A stretch of 64,000 nt of DNA, taken from Isoptericola sediminis (GTDB taxonomy: Bacteria; Actinomycetota; Actinomycetes; Actinomycetales; Cellulomonadaceae). The DNA is taken from NCBI RefSeq assembly GCF_013085345.1, contig NZ_JABFAJ010000013.1, positions 32,424 through 96,423 of the forward strand, read 5' to 3'. The notes beneath the pieces were generated by a model. That model did no database searches. It saw nothing but the letters and a program-made list of their open reading frames with translations, and was not told the origin of the DNA. A program made the translations under genes and the position numbers. Below are positions 53,938-62,908 of the stretch, piece after piece (position 1 is the first letter of the stretch; each line of letters starts with the position of its first letter).

Positions 53938-56064
53938 TCAGCCGAGGGTGGTCGGCAGGACGGTGTCGCCCTCCCCGGCCGGCACCTCGAGCACGTGCTC
54001 GGCCAGGAACGCCAGCACGCCCTGGTACCAGACCTTCGCGTGCTGCGGGGTCAGGATCCAGTGGTTCTCGTCCGGGAAGTACAGGAACCGGTGCACGGTC
54101 GAGCCGTCGTCCGCGGCGGGCAGCCCCGAGTCGGCCAGCAGCTCGCGCCACAGGCGCAGGCCCTCGCCGATCGGCACCCGGTAGTCCTTGTCGCCGTGGA
54201 TCACCAGCACGGGGGTGGTGATGCCCTTGACGAACCGGTGCGGGCTGTGGGCGTCGCGCATCTCGGGAGTCATCTCCCGGGCCCAGTAGTAGGCGTGGTC
54301 CGTCGTCGGGCCGAAACCGTCCAGGGCCCACAGGGAGGCGTGCGTGACGATCGCCCGGAAGCGGTCGGTGTGCCCGGCCACCCAGTTCGCCATGTACCCG
54401 CCGAACGAGCCGCCCATGGCCGCGGTCCGGGTGGCGTCGACGTCCTCCCGCGCCTCCGTGGCGTCCGTGATCGCCATGAGGTCGGTGTACGGCGCGTCCC
54501 CCCAGGCACCCCAGCCCCGGGCGACGAACTCCTGGCCGTAGCCCGTGGACAGCGCCGGGTCCGGCAGCAACACCGCGTAGCCGCGGGCCACCATCAGCCA
54601 CGGGTTCCAGCGCCACGACCAGGCGTTCCACGAACCGAGGGGACCGCCGTGGATCCACAGCAGCAGCGGCGCCGGGTCCGCCGACGACGCCCCCTCCGGC
54701 AGGGCCAGCCAGGCGCGGACCCTGCTGCCGTCCGCCGCCGTCGTCTCCACCTCGGTCAGGTGACCCGGCAGGGCCGGGGCCGGCACCGGCGACGGCAGCA
54801 CGACGGCGGCGACGGGCTCGCGGTCGCCCGGAGCGCCCGAGGCGACGAACGCCGCCAGGTCGACCCGCACCGGCTCCGCGGGCGCCGCGTAGGACGTCCG
54901 CAGCGCGTACAGCGCCGAGCCGTCCGGGGCGACGCGGACGTCGGTGAGCACGGCGTCGTCCGCCGTCACCCGCTCCACGGTCACGGGGCCCTGGCCGGGG
55001 ACGCCGTCGAAGGTCAGCAGGAAGACCGGGCCGCGGCCGTCCTCGTCGGCGGTGAGGACCAGGCCGCTCGTGTCGGGGAGCCAGGCGGCCGACGTCGGCC
55101 AGCGGTCCCAGTCGTCGGCGAGCACCTCGGGCTCGCCGGTACCGTCCAGCGCCACGAGGCCGAGGCGGACCACCGGGGGGTCGGTGGGCGAGGTGATCGT
55201 CGAGGTGACGTAGGCGACCCAGCGGCCGTCGGGGGACACCGCCGGACCGCCGACCTCGGCGTCCGGGTCGTCGACCAGCGTGCGGCGTTCGCCCGAGACG
55301 GTGTCGACCGCGACCAGCGTGGTGCGTCGCGCCGCGCCGGGGTCGGCCACGGCCCAGGTCGTCACGAGCGTGCGCCCGTCCGGGGACAGCGCGGCGTCGT
55401 GCTCCTCGAGCTGCCGGCCGGGACCGGTGAGCTGGCGCAGCTCGGCCCGCTCGCCCTCGGCCACGTCGCCGAGCGTGAAGGCGTAACGCCGCGGGGCGTC
55501 CGGTCCGAGGTCGTGGTCCCAGTGCCGCACCGGGTAGCCGGTGTGCCAGATGGCGTTCACCTTCGCGTCACGACGTGCCTCACGCAGCTCGCCGTCGGCC
55601 TCGAGACCCTCCGCGGAGGGCAGCACGGCCGCCGAGACCGAGACGACGTCGGCGTCACGGGCGGCGAGCACACCACCGACCCCGCCCGGCGCCGTCGCCA
55701 CGACGCGGGCCTCGCCGCCCGCCGCGGGCAGCGACCAGAGCGCGGCCTTCTTCTCGTCGCCGTCCTTGGTCTCGGGGTCCGGGCGCGCCGAGGTGAAGAG
55801 CAGGTCACCGCCGGCGGTGAACACGGCGGCCGCCTCGCCCTGGGTGCTGCGGGTCAGCCGGCGGGCAGGGCGCTCCCCCGCCGGGTCGACCTCCCACAGC
55901 GCCGACACGTAGCCGGTGCCGTCCGGGTCGAGAGTCTGCACGGTCGTCACCAGCCGGCGTCCGTCGGCGCTGAGGGCCAGGCCGCCGAGCCGCCCGAGCG
56001 CGATGTAGTCGTCGAGGTCGTCGAAGGGGGTCTGCGGGGTGTCCGCGGTGGTGTCCTGAGTCAC
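53938..56064 (-). CDS. S9-family serine peptidase (acylaminoacyl-peptidase type)
   Basis: A 708-residue cytoplasmic peptidase with an N-terminal beta-propeller (about 1-430) and a C-terminal alpha/beta hydrolase domain. The nucleophile is in MGGSFGGYMANW, the acid in HGDKDYRVP and the histidine in ENHWIL. It removes dipeptides or acylated residues from small peptides. GTG 56064 follows TAGACC by 7 nt; the longer frame of 21 codons would start inside the promoter region. Confidence 0.93.
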   Translation of the reverse strand: MTQDTTADTPQTPFDDLDDYIALGRLGGLALSADGRRLVTTVQTLDPDGTGYVSALWEVDPAGERPARRLTRSTQGEAAAVFTAGGDLLFTSARPDPETKDGDEKKAALWSLPAAGGEARVVATAPGGVGGVLAARDADVVSVSAAVLPSAEGLEADGELREARRDAKVNAIWHTGYPVRHWDHDLGPDAPRRYAFTLGDVAEGERAELRQLTGPGRQLEEHDAALSPDGRTLVTTWAVADPGAARRTTLVAVDTVSGERRTLVDDPDAEVGGPAVSPDGRWVAYVTSTITSPTDPPVVRLGLVALDGTGEPEVLADDWDRWPTSAAWLPDTSGLVLTADEDGRGPVFLLTFDGVPGQGPVTVERVTADDAVLTDVRVAPDGSALYALRTSYAAPAEPVRVDLAAFVASGAPGDREPVAAVVLPSPVPAPALPGHLTEVETTAADGSRVRAWLALPEGASSADPAPLLLWIHGGPLGSWNAWSWRWNPWLMVARGYAVLLPDPALSTGYGQEFVARGWGAWGDAPYTDLMAITDATEAREDVDATRTAAMGGSFGGYMANWVAGHTDRFRAIVTHASLWALDGFGPTTDHAYYWAREMTPEMRDAHSPHRFVKGITTPVLVIHGDKDYRVPIGEGLRLWRELLADSGLPAADDGSTVHRFLYFPDENHWILTPQHAKVWYQGVLAFLAEHVLEVPAGEGDTVLPTTLG

Positions 56065-56071
56065 CTCACCG

Positions 56072-56077
56072 GGTCTA
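56072..56077 (-). promoter_or_regulatory. -10 box of leaderless S9 peptidase gene
   Basis: TAGACC on the minus strand, 7 nt before GTG 56064. Confidence 0.45.
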
Positions 56078-56224
56078 CCACACGCCGGGCCCGCCCGGCC
56101 CGCACGAGCGCGCTCACGACGCTGCACGACGCCGGGGGAACGTCCGCCCCAACAGCCGGTGAACAGTGGTCGAACTCCTGCTCAGGGGGTCACGCACGCC
56201 TTGAACGGCACCCGCGGGCTCGGG

Positions 56225-56230
56225 CAGATT
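56225..56230 (+). promoter_or_regulatory. -10 box of leaderless FAD oxidoreductase gene
   Basis: CAGATT, 6 nt before GTG 56237, no Shine-Dalgarno. Confidence 0.45.
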
Positions 56231-56236
56231 CTGGAC

Positions 56237-57409
56237 GTGAACCACCACAGCGCCCTGCCCCCGTTGCCCGCCAAGGCCGACCTCGTCGTCGTCGGTGCGG
56301 GCGTCGTGGGTCTGGCGCACGCCGTCGAGGCCCAGGCCCGCGGCTGCTCGGTGGTGGTGGTCGACGCCGCCGACCGTCCCGACGGCTCCACCGCACGACG
56401 CAGCGGGCACGTCGCCGTCACCACCCAGGACTCGACGGCGCTGGCCTGCGCGCTCGCCTCCCGCGAACGCTGGCTCAAGCTCGGCCGGGACGCCGGGTTC
56501 GGGGTCCGCGAGAGCGGCGCCGTCGTCGTCGCGCAGCACGAGGACGAGCTCGCCGTCCTCGACGACCTGGTCGCCGCGCGCGCCGGGGACGCCACGCTGC
56601 TGGACCACCGCAGCGTCGCCGACCGCACCCCCGTGACGCGGGCCGTCGGCGGCGCCTGGCTGCCGCTGGACCTGCGCCTGGACCCGCCCGCCGCGCTGGC
56701 GGCCGTCAGCGACTGGCTGGGGACCCGGCCCCAGGTCCACGTCGCCTGGCGTACCGCCGCCCAGACCCTCGACGCCGGCAGCGGCCGCACCCTGGTGCGC
56801 ACCTCCCGCGGCGAGGTGGTGGCCAAGCGCGTCGTGGTCGCCGTCGGGCAGGACGTCGGCTCGCTGTGCTGGGAGGTCGGCGCCGAGCTGACGCCGGTGC
56901 GCCGCCAGCTCCTGCGGGTCGCGCCCCCGATGCCGGACGACGCCGCCGCCCGGGGACGCCTCACGACCGGGCCGGTCGTCCTGGGCGGGACGACCCTGCT
57001 GCGCGACACCGCCTACCGGCACTCCCGCGCCCTCGGTGAGGTGCGTGACCGGTGGCGCCGGCACCGGCCGGACGTGCTGGCCGCCGAGATCCACCTGTCG
57101 CTGCAGGCCCGGGCGGACGGCTCCGTGGTGGTCGGGGACGGTCGGGCCCCCGCCGACGTGCCCGGACGGTCCGAGGCGGTGGACGGGCTGCTGCTGACCG
57201 CGGCCGCCGAGCTGCTGGGCACCGGGCCCCTGACGGTGCTGGGCCGCTGGACGGCGACGGAGCCCGTCCGCGCCCGGACCTCGCCCGCCGCGGACCCGTT
57301 CGTCCTCGGCGAGCCGCTGCCCGGGGTGCGCACGGTCAACGTCACGGACGGTCTGGCCACGACGACCGCGCTCGGCCTGGCCCCCCGGGTGCTGGACGAG
57401 CTGTTCTGA
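56237..57409 (+). CDS. FAD-dependent oxidoreductase (DAO family)
   Basis: A 390-residue D-amino-acid-oxidase-type flavoprotein. The dinucleotide motif is DLVVVGAGVVGLAHAVEA (about residues 14-31), followed by the second acidic strand VVVVDAADRPDGST. C-terminal segments GRWTATEPVRAR and VNVTDGLATTTALGLAP are in the place of the FAD-closing region. It resembles the TIGR03364-type oxidoreductases linked with phosphonate degradation, but no phosphonate gene is nearby. Substrate unknown. Confidence 0.85.
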   Translation: MNHHSALPPLPAKADLVVVGAGVVGLAHAVEAQARGCSVVVVDAADRPDGSTARRSGHVAVTTQDSTALACALASRERWLKLGRDAGFGVRESGAVVVAQHEDELAVLDDLVAARAGDATLLDHRSVADRTPVTRAVGGAWLPLDLRLDPPAALAAVSDWLGTRPQVHVAWRTAAQTLDAGSGRTLVRTSRGEVVAKRVVVAVGQDVGSLCWEVGAELTPVRRQLLRVAPPMPDDAAARGRLTTGPVVLGGTTLLRDTAYRHSRALGEVRDRWRRHRPDVLAAEIHLSLQARADGSVVVGDGRAPADVPGRSEAVDGLLLTAAAELLGTGPLTVLGRWTATEPVRARTSPAADPFVLGEPLPGVRTVNVTDGLATTTALGLAPRVLDELF

Positions 57410-57480
57410 GCACCGCCCGGCAGGGCGTCACGCCAGGTCACGAGCCGATCACGGTTCGGGGGTGAAGTTCGGGTCCTGTG

Positions 57481-57509
57481 TTGACAACGGGGAAGGCCGA
57501 GCGTTCTCT
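57481..57509 (+). promoter_or_regulatory. possible promoter of the sugar ABC operon
   Basis: A consensus -35 TTGACA (57481-57486) with TTCTCT 17 nt later as a poor -10. About 80 bp before the lipoprotein gene. Confidence 0.4.
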
Positions 57510-57587
57510 GAAATCGGGGATGACGGGTGCACCGACGCACCTGGTCGTGGCCCCGGGCCTCGATCCCCTCGCACCGCACCGAAGGCG

Positions 57588-58889
57588 ATGAGGAGAATGC
57601 GTAGCGCACGACTCATGACAGCGACGGCGGGCGCCGCCGTCCTCGCCCTGGGCCTGGCGGCCTGCGGCGGCTCCGACGACAGCTCGGACGAGAGCACCTC
57701 CGGCGAGGAGATGTCCGGCGGCGGGGAGGTCGAGGTCTTCACCTGGTGGGCCGCCGGCTCGGAGAAGGCCGGGCTCGACGCCCTCGTGGGCGTGTTCGAG
57801 GAGCAGCACCCGGACTACACGTTCGTCAACGGCGCCGTGGCGGGTGGCGCGGGCTCCGCGGCGAAGGACCTCCTGCAGTCCCGGCTGCAGGCCAGCGACC
57901 CGCCGGACACGTTCCAGGCGCACGCCGGTGCGGAGCTGCAGGACTACATCGACGCCGCGCAGATCGAGGACGTCTCGGCCCTGTACGACGAGTTCGGCCT
58001 GACCGACGCGTTCCCGGCCGACCTGGTCGACCGCCTGAGCACCGAGGACGGCGCGATCTACTCCATCCCCTCGAACATCCACCGGGCGAACGTGGTGTGG
58101 GCCAACCCGACGGTGCTCGAGGACGCCGGCCTCGACCCCGCCGCCGAGTACGCCGACCTCGACGCCTGGTACGAGGCGCTCGACGCCGTCGAGGAGAGCG
58201 GCCAGACGGCGCTGTCCATCGCGACGACGTGGACGCAGGTCCACCTGCTGGAGACCGTGCTGCTCTCCGAGCTCGGCCCCGAGGCCTACACGGGCCTGTG
58301 GGACGGGTCGACCGACTGGGAGGGCCCCGAGGTGACGGCCGCCCTGGAGGACTTCGAGAAGCTCATGGGGTACACCAACGACGACCGTGACGGCCTGGAC
58401 TGGCCCGACGCGACCCAGCAGGTCATCGACGGCCAGGCCGGGTTCAACGTCATGGGCGACTGGGCCGAGGCCGCGTTCCAGGAGGCCGGCGCGATGTCGC
58501 CCGACGACTACGTCTACTTCCCGGTCCCGGGCACCGACGGGGAGTTCGACTTCCTCGCGGACTCGTTCACCATGCCGGTGGGCGCGCCCAACCCCGACGG
58601 CACGAAGGCGTGGCTGGAGACGGTCGGCTCGGTCGAGGGCCAGGAGGCGTTCAACAAGGCCAAGGGATCCATCCCGGCCCGCACGGACGCCGACACCTCG
58701 GACTTCTCCGAGTACCAGCAGAGCGCCGTCGAGGCGTTCGCGAACGACACCATCGTGTCCTCCCTCGCGCACGGCGCCGCGACACCGATCGCGACCCTGA
58801 ACGCGATCTCCGACGCGACGAGCAAGTTCACGACCGGGGCCTCCGACCTGGCCACCTTCCAGTCGGAGCTCGCCGCGGCGAACATGTGA
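57588..58889 (+). CDS. sugar ABC transporter substrate-binding lipoprotein
   Basis: A 433-residue family-1 solute-binding protein. The signal peptide ends at the lipobox GLAAC with Cys26 as lipid anchor; a Ser/Glu/Asp linker follows. The mature start EVEVFTWWAAGSEKAG and the NVMGDWAEAAF segment resemble glucose or oligosaccharide binders. ATG 57588 was chosen (GAAGG upstream); ATG 57597 is also possible. It is first in a three-gene operon with two permeases. Confidence 0.94.
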   Translation: MRRMRSARLMTATAGAAVLALGLAACGGSDDSSDESTSGEEMSGGGEVEVFTWWAAGSEKAGLDALVGVFEEQHPDYTFVNGAVAGGAGSAAKDLLQSRLQASDPPDTFQAHAGAELQDYIDAAQIEDVSALYDEFGLTDAFPADLVDRLSTEDGAIYSIPSNIHRANVVWANPTVLEDAGLDPAAEYADLDAWYEALDAVEESGQTALSIATTWTQVHLLETVLLSELGPEAYTGLWDGSTDWEGPEVTAALEDFEKLMGYTNDDRDGLDWPDATQQVIDGQAGFNVMGDWAEAAFQEAGAMSPDDYVYFPVPGTDGEFDFLADSFTMPVGAPNPDGTKAWLETVGSVEGQEAFNKAKGSIPARTDADTSDFSEYQQSAVEAFANDTIVSSLAHGAATPIATLNAISDATSKFTTGASDLATFQSELAAANM

Positions 58890-58897
58890 CGCCGTCG

Positions 58898-58935
58898 GGG
58901 CGGGGGTCGCGGCCGCACCGGCCCGGCCCCCGCCC
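58898..58935 (+). terminator. intercistronic hairpin after the binding-protein gene
   Basis: GGGCGGGGG (58898-58906) can pair with CCCCCGCCC (58927-58935) around a GC-rich loop. Such partial terminators commonly let binding protein outnumber permeases. Confidence 0.5.
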
Positions 58936-58962
58936 TCCCGGCCCGGAGGACGCGGAGGACGC

Positions 58963-59865
58963 ATGAGACACCGCCTGCGACGGCTCGGAGCCCCGCTCCT
59001 GCTGCTCGCCCCGTCACTGATCCTGCTGGGCGTGTTCGTCTACGGCCTCATCGCGGCGAACTTCAACACCTCGATCACGGACAACCACACGGCCGCGCAG
59101 GCCACGGGCCAGGAGCCCGTGACGACGGTCTGGTTCCAGAACTACATCGACCTGCTGGGCAGCGACGACTTCCAGCACTCGTTGACCAACCTCGTGCTGT
59201 TCACGGTCGTGTTCCTCGTCGGCACCATGGTCATGGGCTTCGGCTGGGCCTGGATGCTGGACCGGCCCGACCGCGGGGAGGGGTTCTTCCGCTCGATCTA
59301 CCTGTTCCCGATGGCGGTGTCCTTCGTGGCCTCCGGCGTCGTGTGGCGGTGGCTGCTGAACTCGAACCAGGGGGAGAGCGCGAGCGGTCTCAACCGGCTG
59401 TTCCAGATGATCGGGCTCGACTTCCTGCAGAACAACTGGTGGAACAACATCACCTTCGGGATCACGGCGATCGCGCTGCCGGCGATCTGGCAGCTGTCCG
59501 GCTACGTGATGGCGCTGTTCCTCGCCGGCTTCCGGGGCATCCCCGAGGAGCTGCGCGAGGCGGCCCGCGTGGACGGCGCCAGCGAGTGGAAGGTCTACCG
59601 GCTGGTGCTGTTCCCGCAGCTCTCGCCGATCGCGCTGTCCGCGCTGATCATCATCGGCCACATGTCGTTGAAGTCGTTCGACCTCATCATGTCGATCTCG
59701 AAACCGGCGAACTACCAGACCAAGGTGCCGGCCGTGGACATGTACGTGTTCAAGTCGAGCTTCAACTACGCCGACGCGGCCGCCGTGGGGACGATCCTGC
59801 TCGTCATCGTGGCGCTGGTCGTCGTGCCCTACCTGGTCCGGACCCATCAGGCGGAGAAGCGATGA
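58963..59865 (+). CDS. sugar ABC transporter permease (MalF type)
   Basis: A 300-residue inner-membrane permease with six helices. The EAA loop contacting the ATPase is EELREAARVDGASEWKVYRL (about residues 195-214). Strong GGAGGACGC ribosome binding site. It overlaps the next permease by 4 bp. Confidence 0.94.
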   Translation: MRHRLRRLGAPLLLLAPSLILLGVFVYGLIAANFNTSITDNHTAAQATGQEPVTTVWFQNYIDLLGSDDFQHSLTNLVLFTVVFLVGTMVMGFGWAWMLDRPDRGEGFFRSIYLFPMAVSFVASGVVWRWLLNSNQGESASGLNRLFQMIGLDFLQNNWWNNITFGITAIALPAIWQLSGYVMALFLAGFRGIPEELREAARVDGASEWKVYRLVLFPQLSPIALSALIIIGHMSLKSFDLIMSISKPANYQTKVPAVDMYVFKSSFNYADAAAVGTILLVIVALVVVPYLVRTHQAEKR

Positions 59866-60755
59866 GCACCCACGTCTCCACGCCGCCGGGGGTCACGGGC
59901 GAACCCGTCGAGCTCCGGGACGACACCGCGCGCAACAGGTTCACCGTGGGCCGCACCGCCAAGTACGCGGCGATGATCCTGTTCGTGCTCATCGTGCTGA
60001 TCCCCGTCTACGTGCTGTTCGTGACGAGCTTCAAGGGTGCCGGCGACGCCTCGCCGAGCCGTGCCTGGAACCTGCCCACCGACTGGACCCTCGACAACTG
60101 GCGCGGCGCCTGGAACGCCCTCTCACCGGCGATCTGGCGCACGTTCCAGATGGTGATCCCGGCGGCGATCATCTCGGCGATGCTGGGGTCGATGAACGGC
60201 TTCGTGCTGTCGCGCTGGTCGTTCCGCGGCGCCGACGTCGTGTTCACGCTGATCCTGTTCGGCATGTTCATCCCGTACCAGGCGGTGATGATCCCGCTGC
60301 TGGAGCTGATGCTCGGGGCGGGCATCCCCAGCGGCGTCCCGTCGCTGATCATCCTGCACGTCATCTACGGCATACCGATCACGACGCTCATCTTCCGGAA
60401 CTACTACCAGACCGTCCCGCACGAGCTGGTCGAGGCCGGACGCGTCGACGGCGCGGGGATGCTGCGCACCTACTGGTCGATCATCCTGCCGATCTCGGTG
60501 CCGAGCTTCGTCGTGGTGCTCATCTGGCAGTTCACCAACGCCTGGAACGACTTCCTGTTCGCCGTCTTCTTCTCCTCGAGCCAGAACGGCCCGGTCACCC
60601 TGGCCCTGAACAACCTGGCCAACGGTGCGCTGCTGCAGGACTACGGCGTCTCCATGGCGGGCGCGCTCCTCGCCTCGCTGCCGCCCCTGCTGGTGTACAT
60701 CCTGCTCGGCAAGTACTTCGTCGGCGGGCTCATGTCCGGGTCCGTCAAGGGCTGA
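59862..60755 (+). CDS. sugar ABC transporter permease (MalG type)
   Basis: A 297-residue permease with six helices and the EAA loop ELVEAGRVDGAGMLRTYWSI (about residues 190-209). Its ATG 59862 overlaps the previous stop (ATGA). No ATP-binding gene follows; actinobacteria often energise several such importers with one shared MsiK-type ATPase encoded elsewhere. Confidence 0.94.
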   Translation: MSTHVSTPPGVTGEPVELRDDTARNRFTVGRTAKYAAMILFVLIVLIPVYVLFVTSFKGAGDASPSRAWNLPTDWTLDNWRGAWNALSPAIWRTFQMVIPAAIISAMLGSMNGFVLSRWSFRGADVVFTLILFGMFIPYQAVMIPLLELMLGAGIPSGVPSLIILHVIYGIPITTLIFRNYYQTVPHELVEAGRVDGAGMLRTYWSIILPISVPSFVVVLIWQFTNAWNDFLFAVFFSSSQNGPVTLALNNLANGALLQDYGVSMAGALLASLPPLLVYILLGKYFVGGLMSGSVKG

Positions 60756-60780
60756 CCGACCGGGCCCGGGGGCGGCGTGG

Positions 60781-62820
60781 TCAGTCCCGCCCGTCGCGCT
60801 CGGCCATGTCGGCCAGCATGCGGTTGTAGGCCCGCAGCTCGGCGTCGTCGTCCCGCTCGGCCCGGCGGTCGTTGCGGCGCGCCTCGCGTTCGTCGGACCG
60901 GGCCCACTGCACGCCCACGACGACGGCGAGCACCAGCGTCGGCAGCTCGCCGATCCCCCAGGCGATCGCCCCGCCGAGCTGCTGGTCGTCGATCGCGGAC
61001 AGCCCCCACGGCCGCCCCATGTTCCCGAACCAGTCCGCCACGAGCAGCGACGTGCCGGTGGTGAGCACGACCCCGAAGAAGGCGTGGAACACCATGGTGG
61101 CGAACAGCAGCAGCAGGCGCTGCGGGTACGGCGGGCGCTGCGGACCGGGGTCGATGCCGATGAGCGCGTTGGCGAACAGGTACCCGGCCAGGGTGAAGTG
61201 GATGATCATCCACACGTGGCCCGCGTGGTTGGACAGCGCCCAGCCGAACACCGGCGTGAAGTAGAAGGCGATCATGCCGCCGGCGAAGATGACCGCGGCC
61301 ACGACCGGCTTCGCCACGAAGCTGCCGAACCGGGAGTGCACGATCGCCAGCACCCACTCGCGCGGACCGCGCGATCCGTCCTTGCGCGGCGGGACGGCCC
61401 GCAGCAGCAGGGTCACCGGCGCGGCCAGCACGAGCAGCAGCGGGATGACCATCGCCAGGACCATGTGCTGGGTCATGTGACCGGAGAAGATCACGTGCCC
61501 GTACACCGACGGGCCGCCGTTGGTGACCCACACCATGACGACCATGCCGGCGCACCAGGAGATGGTCCGCCCCAACGGCCAGCGGTCGCCGCGGCGGCGC
61601 AGGCGCAGGGCCCAGGTGACGTAGACCAGCGCGCCGGCGGCGCAGGCGACGGCGAAGAGCGGGTCGAAGCTCCACTGCGTGAAGTAGTTGCCCACCGTGT
61701 TCTCGGGCGGCAGCGCGTAGCCGGTGAGCTGGAAGGCCGGCGAGGCGTCGACGATCTCCTCGTCCGGCACGGGCGGTGCCGTCGACCCGAGCGCGACGGC
61801 GACGCCGGAGACCGCCCCGATCGTGGCGAGCTCGACCGCGAGGAGCTGCCAGAACAGCCGGCGCACCCGGCCGGGGTCGGCGGCGAGACGCCCGACGACC
61901 CAGCGCCGGTGCGCCCACCCGAACGCGCCGAGCGCCAGCAGCAGCAGCACCTTGGCCTGCAGCAGGACGCCCCAGCGGGTGACGAGGTCGTCGAGGTGCT
62001 CCATGCGGATCAGCGCGCTCATCAGGCCGGACGCGGCCACGAGGACGAAGCACCAGGCGGCCACGGGCGAGAACCGGGCGACCGCGGAGGCGGCGACGCG
62101 GTCGTCGTCCCGCCGACGCCCGGTCCGGGTCAGCACGACGACGAGCAGCGCCGCGAGGCCGCCGACCCACAGCGCCGCCCCGACGAGATGGAGCAGCATC
62201 GCCCCGACGGCCAGGTCGTGGTTCACCGCCCCGGCGGCGTGCCCGGTCGTGGACTGCAGCGCCAGCGCCGCGGCGGGCAGCACGGCCGTCCACAGGGCTC
62301 CGACCGGTCCCCGCACACCGAGGGCGAGGGCGGAGGTGACGGCCGCCAGCAGGATCGTCCACAGCCCGATCTGGCCGAGCTCGACGTCCCGCGCGAACTG
62401 CCACAGCCCCTGCCCGAAGGTGTCGGCGGTGACGGAGATCGTCGAGACGTAGGAGTAGTTGAGGACGAGCTGGGCGACGGCGGCGACGGCCCACAGGCTC
62501 GACGCCCAGCCGGCCACGAGCAGGACGCGGTCCGCGTGCCGGCCCCGGGGCAGCAGGAACGCCGCCGCGAACAGCCCGCCGACGGTCACCGACAGCGCGA
62601 GCTCGGCGACCACGGTCGCGGCGGGCAGGCCCCACCGCACCACCGGCCCGGGGTCGCTGAACGTCCCCAGCGGGTCGAAGGCGCCCGAGTACGCGCCGGC
62701 GGCCAGCAGGGCGAGCAGGGCGACGACGACGGCGCCCGGCCCGGCGGCGACCAGCCACCACGGGCGCGCGGACGTCGACGCCGGGGCGGGGCGACTCGTC
62801 GGGCGGGCGGGCGCTGTCAC
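60781..62820 (-). CDS. CopD-CtaG fusion membrane protein (copper / cytochrome oxidase assembly)
   Basis: A 679-residue protein with about 16 membrane helices. The N-terminal half (about 20-340) matches copper-resistance protein D (LHLVGAALWVGGLAAL; WGVLLQAKVLLLLALGAFG). The C-terminal half (about 370-640) matches the caa3-type CtaG family (SGHMTQHMVLAMVIPLLL; HFTLAGYLFANALIGIDPG), helping copper delivery to cytochrome oxidase. GTG 62820 follows TAGGCT by 7 nt and no Shine-Dalgarno, so the longer frame is rejected. Confidence 0.92.
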   Translation of the reverse strand: MTAPARPTSRPAPASTSARPWWLVAAGPGAVVVALLALLAAGAYSGAFDPLGTFSDPGPVVRWGLPAATVVAELALSVTVGGLFAAAFLLPRGRHADRVLLVAGWASSLWAVAAVAQLVLNYSYVSTISVTADTFGQGLWQFARDVELGQIGLWTILLAAVTSALALGVRGPVGALWTAVLPAAALALQSTTGHAAGAVNHDLAVGAMLLHLVGAALWVGGLAALLVVVLTRTGRRRDDDRVAASAVARFSPVAAWCFVLVAASGLMSALIRMEHLDDLVTRWGVLLQAKVLLLLALGAFGWAHRRWVVGRLAADPGRVRRLFWQLLAVELATIGAVSGVAVALGSTAPPVPDEEIVDASPAFQLTGYALPPENTVGNYFTQWSFDPLFAVACAAGALVYVTWALRLRRRGDRWPLGRTISWCAGMVVMVWVTNGGPSVYGHVIFSGHMTQHMVLAMVIPLLLVLAAPVTLLLRAVPPRKDGSRGPREWVLAIVHSRFGSFVAKPVVAAVIFAGGMIAFYFTPVFGWALSNHAGHVWMIIHFTLAGYLFANALIGIDPGPQRPPYPQRLLLLFATMVFHAFFGVVLTTGTSLLVADWFGNMGRPWGLSAIDDQQLGGAIAWGIGELPTLVLAVVVGVQWARSDEREARRNDRRAERDDDAELRAYNRMLADMAERDGRD

Positions 62821-62827
62821 GCCGTCC

Positions 62828-62833
62828 AGCCTA
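62828..62833 (-). promoter_or_regulatory. -10 box of leaderless CopD-CtaG gene
   Basis: TAGGCT on the minus strand, 7 nt before GTG 62820. Confidence 0.6.
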
Positions 62834-62908
62834 GGCCTCTCCCGCGGGGCTCCGGCCGCGTCGACGGTGTGACGCTCGCCCCGGGACACCCTGGGGAACG
62901 GGCCGCGC

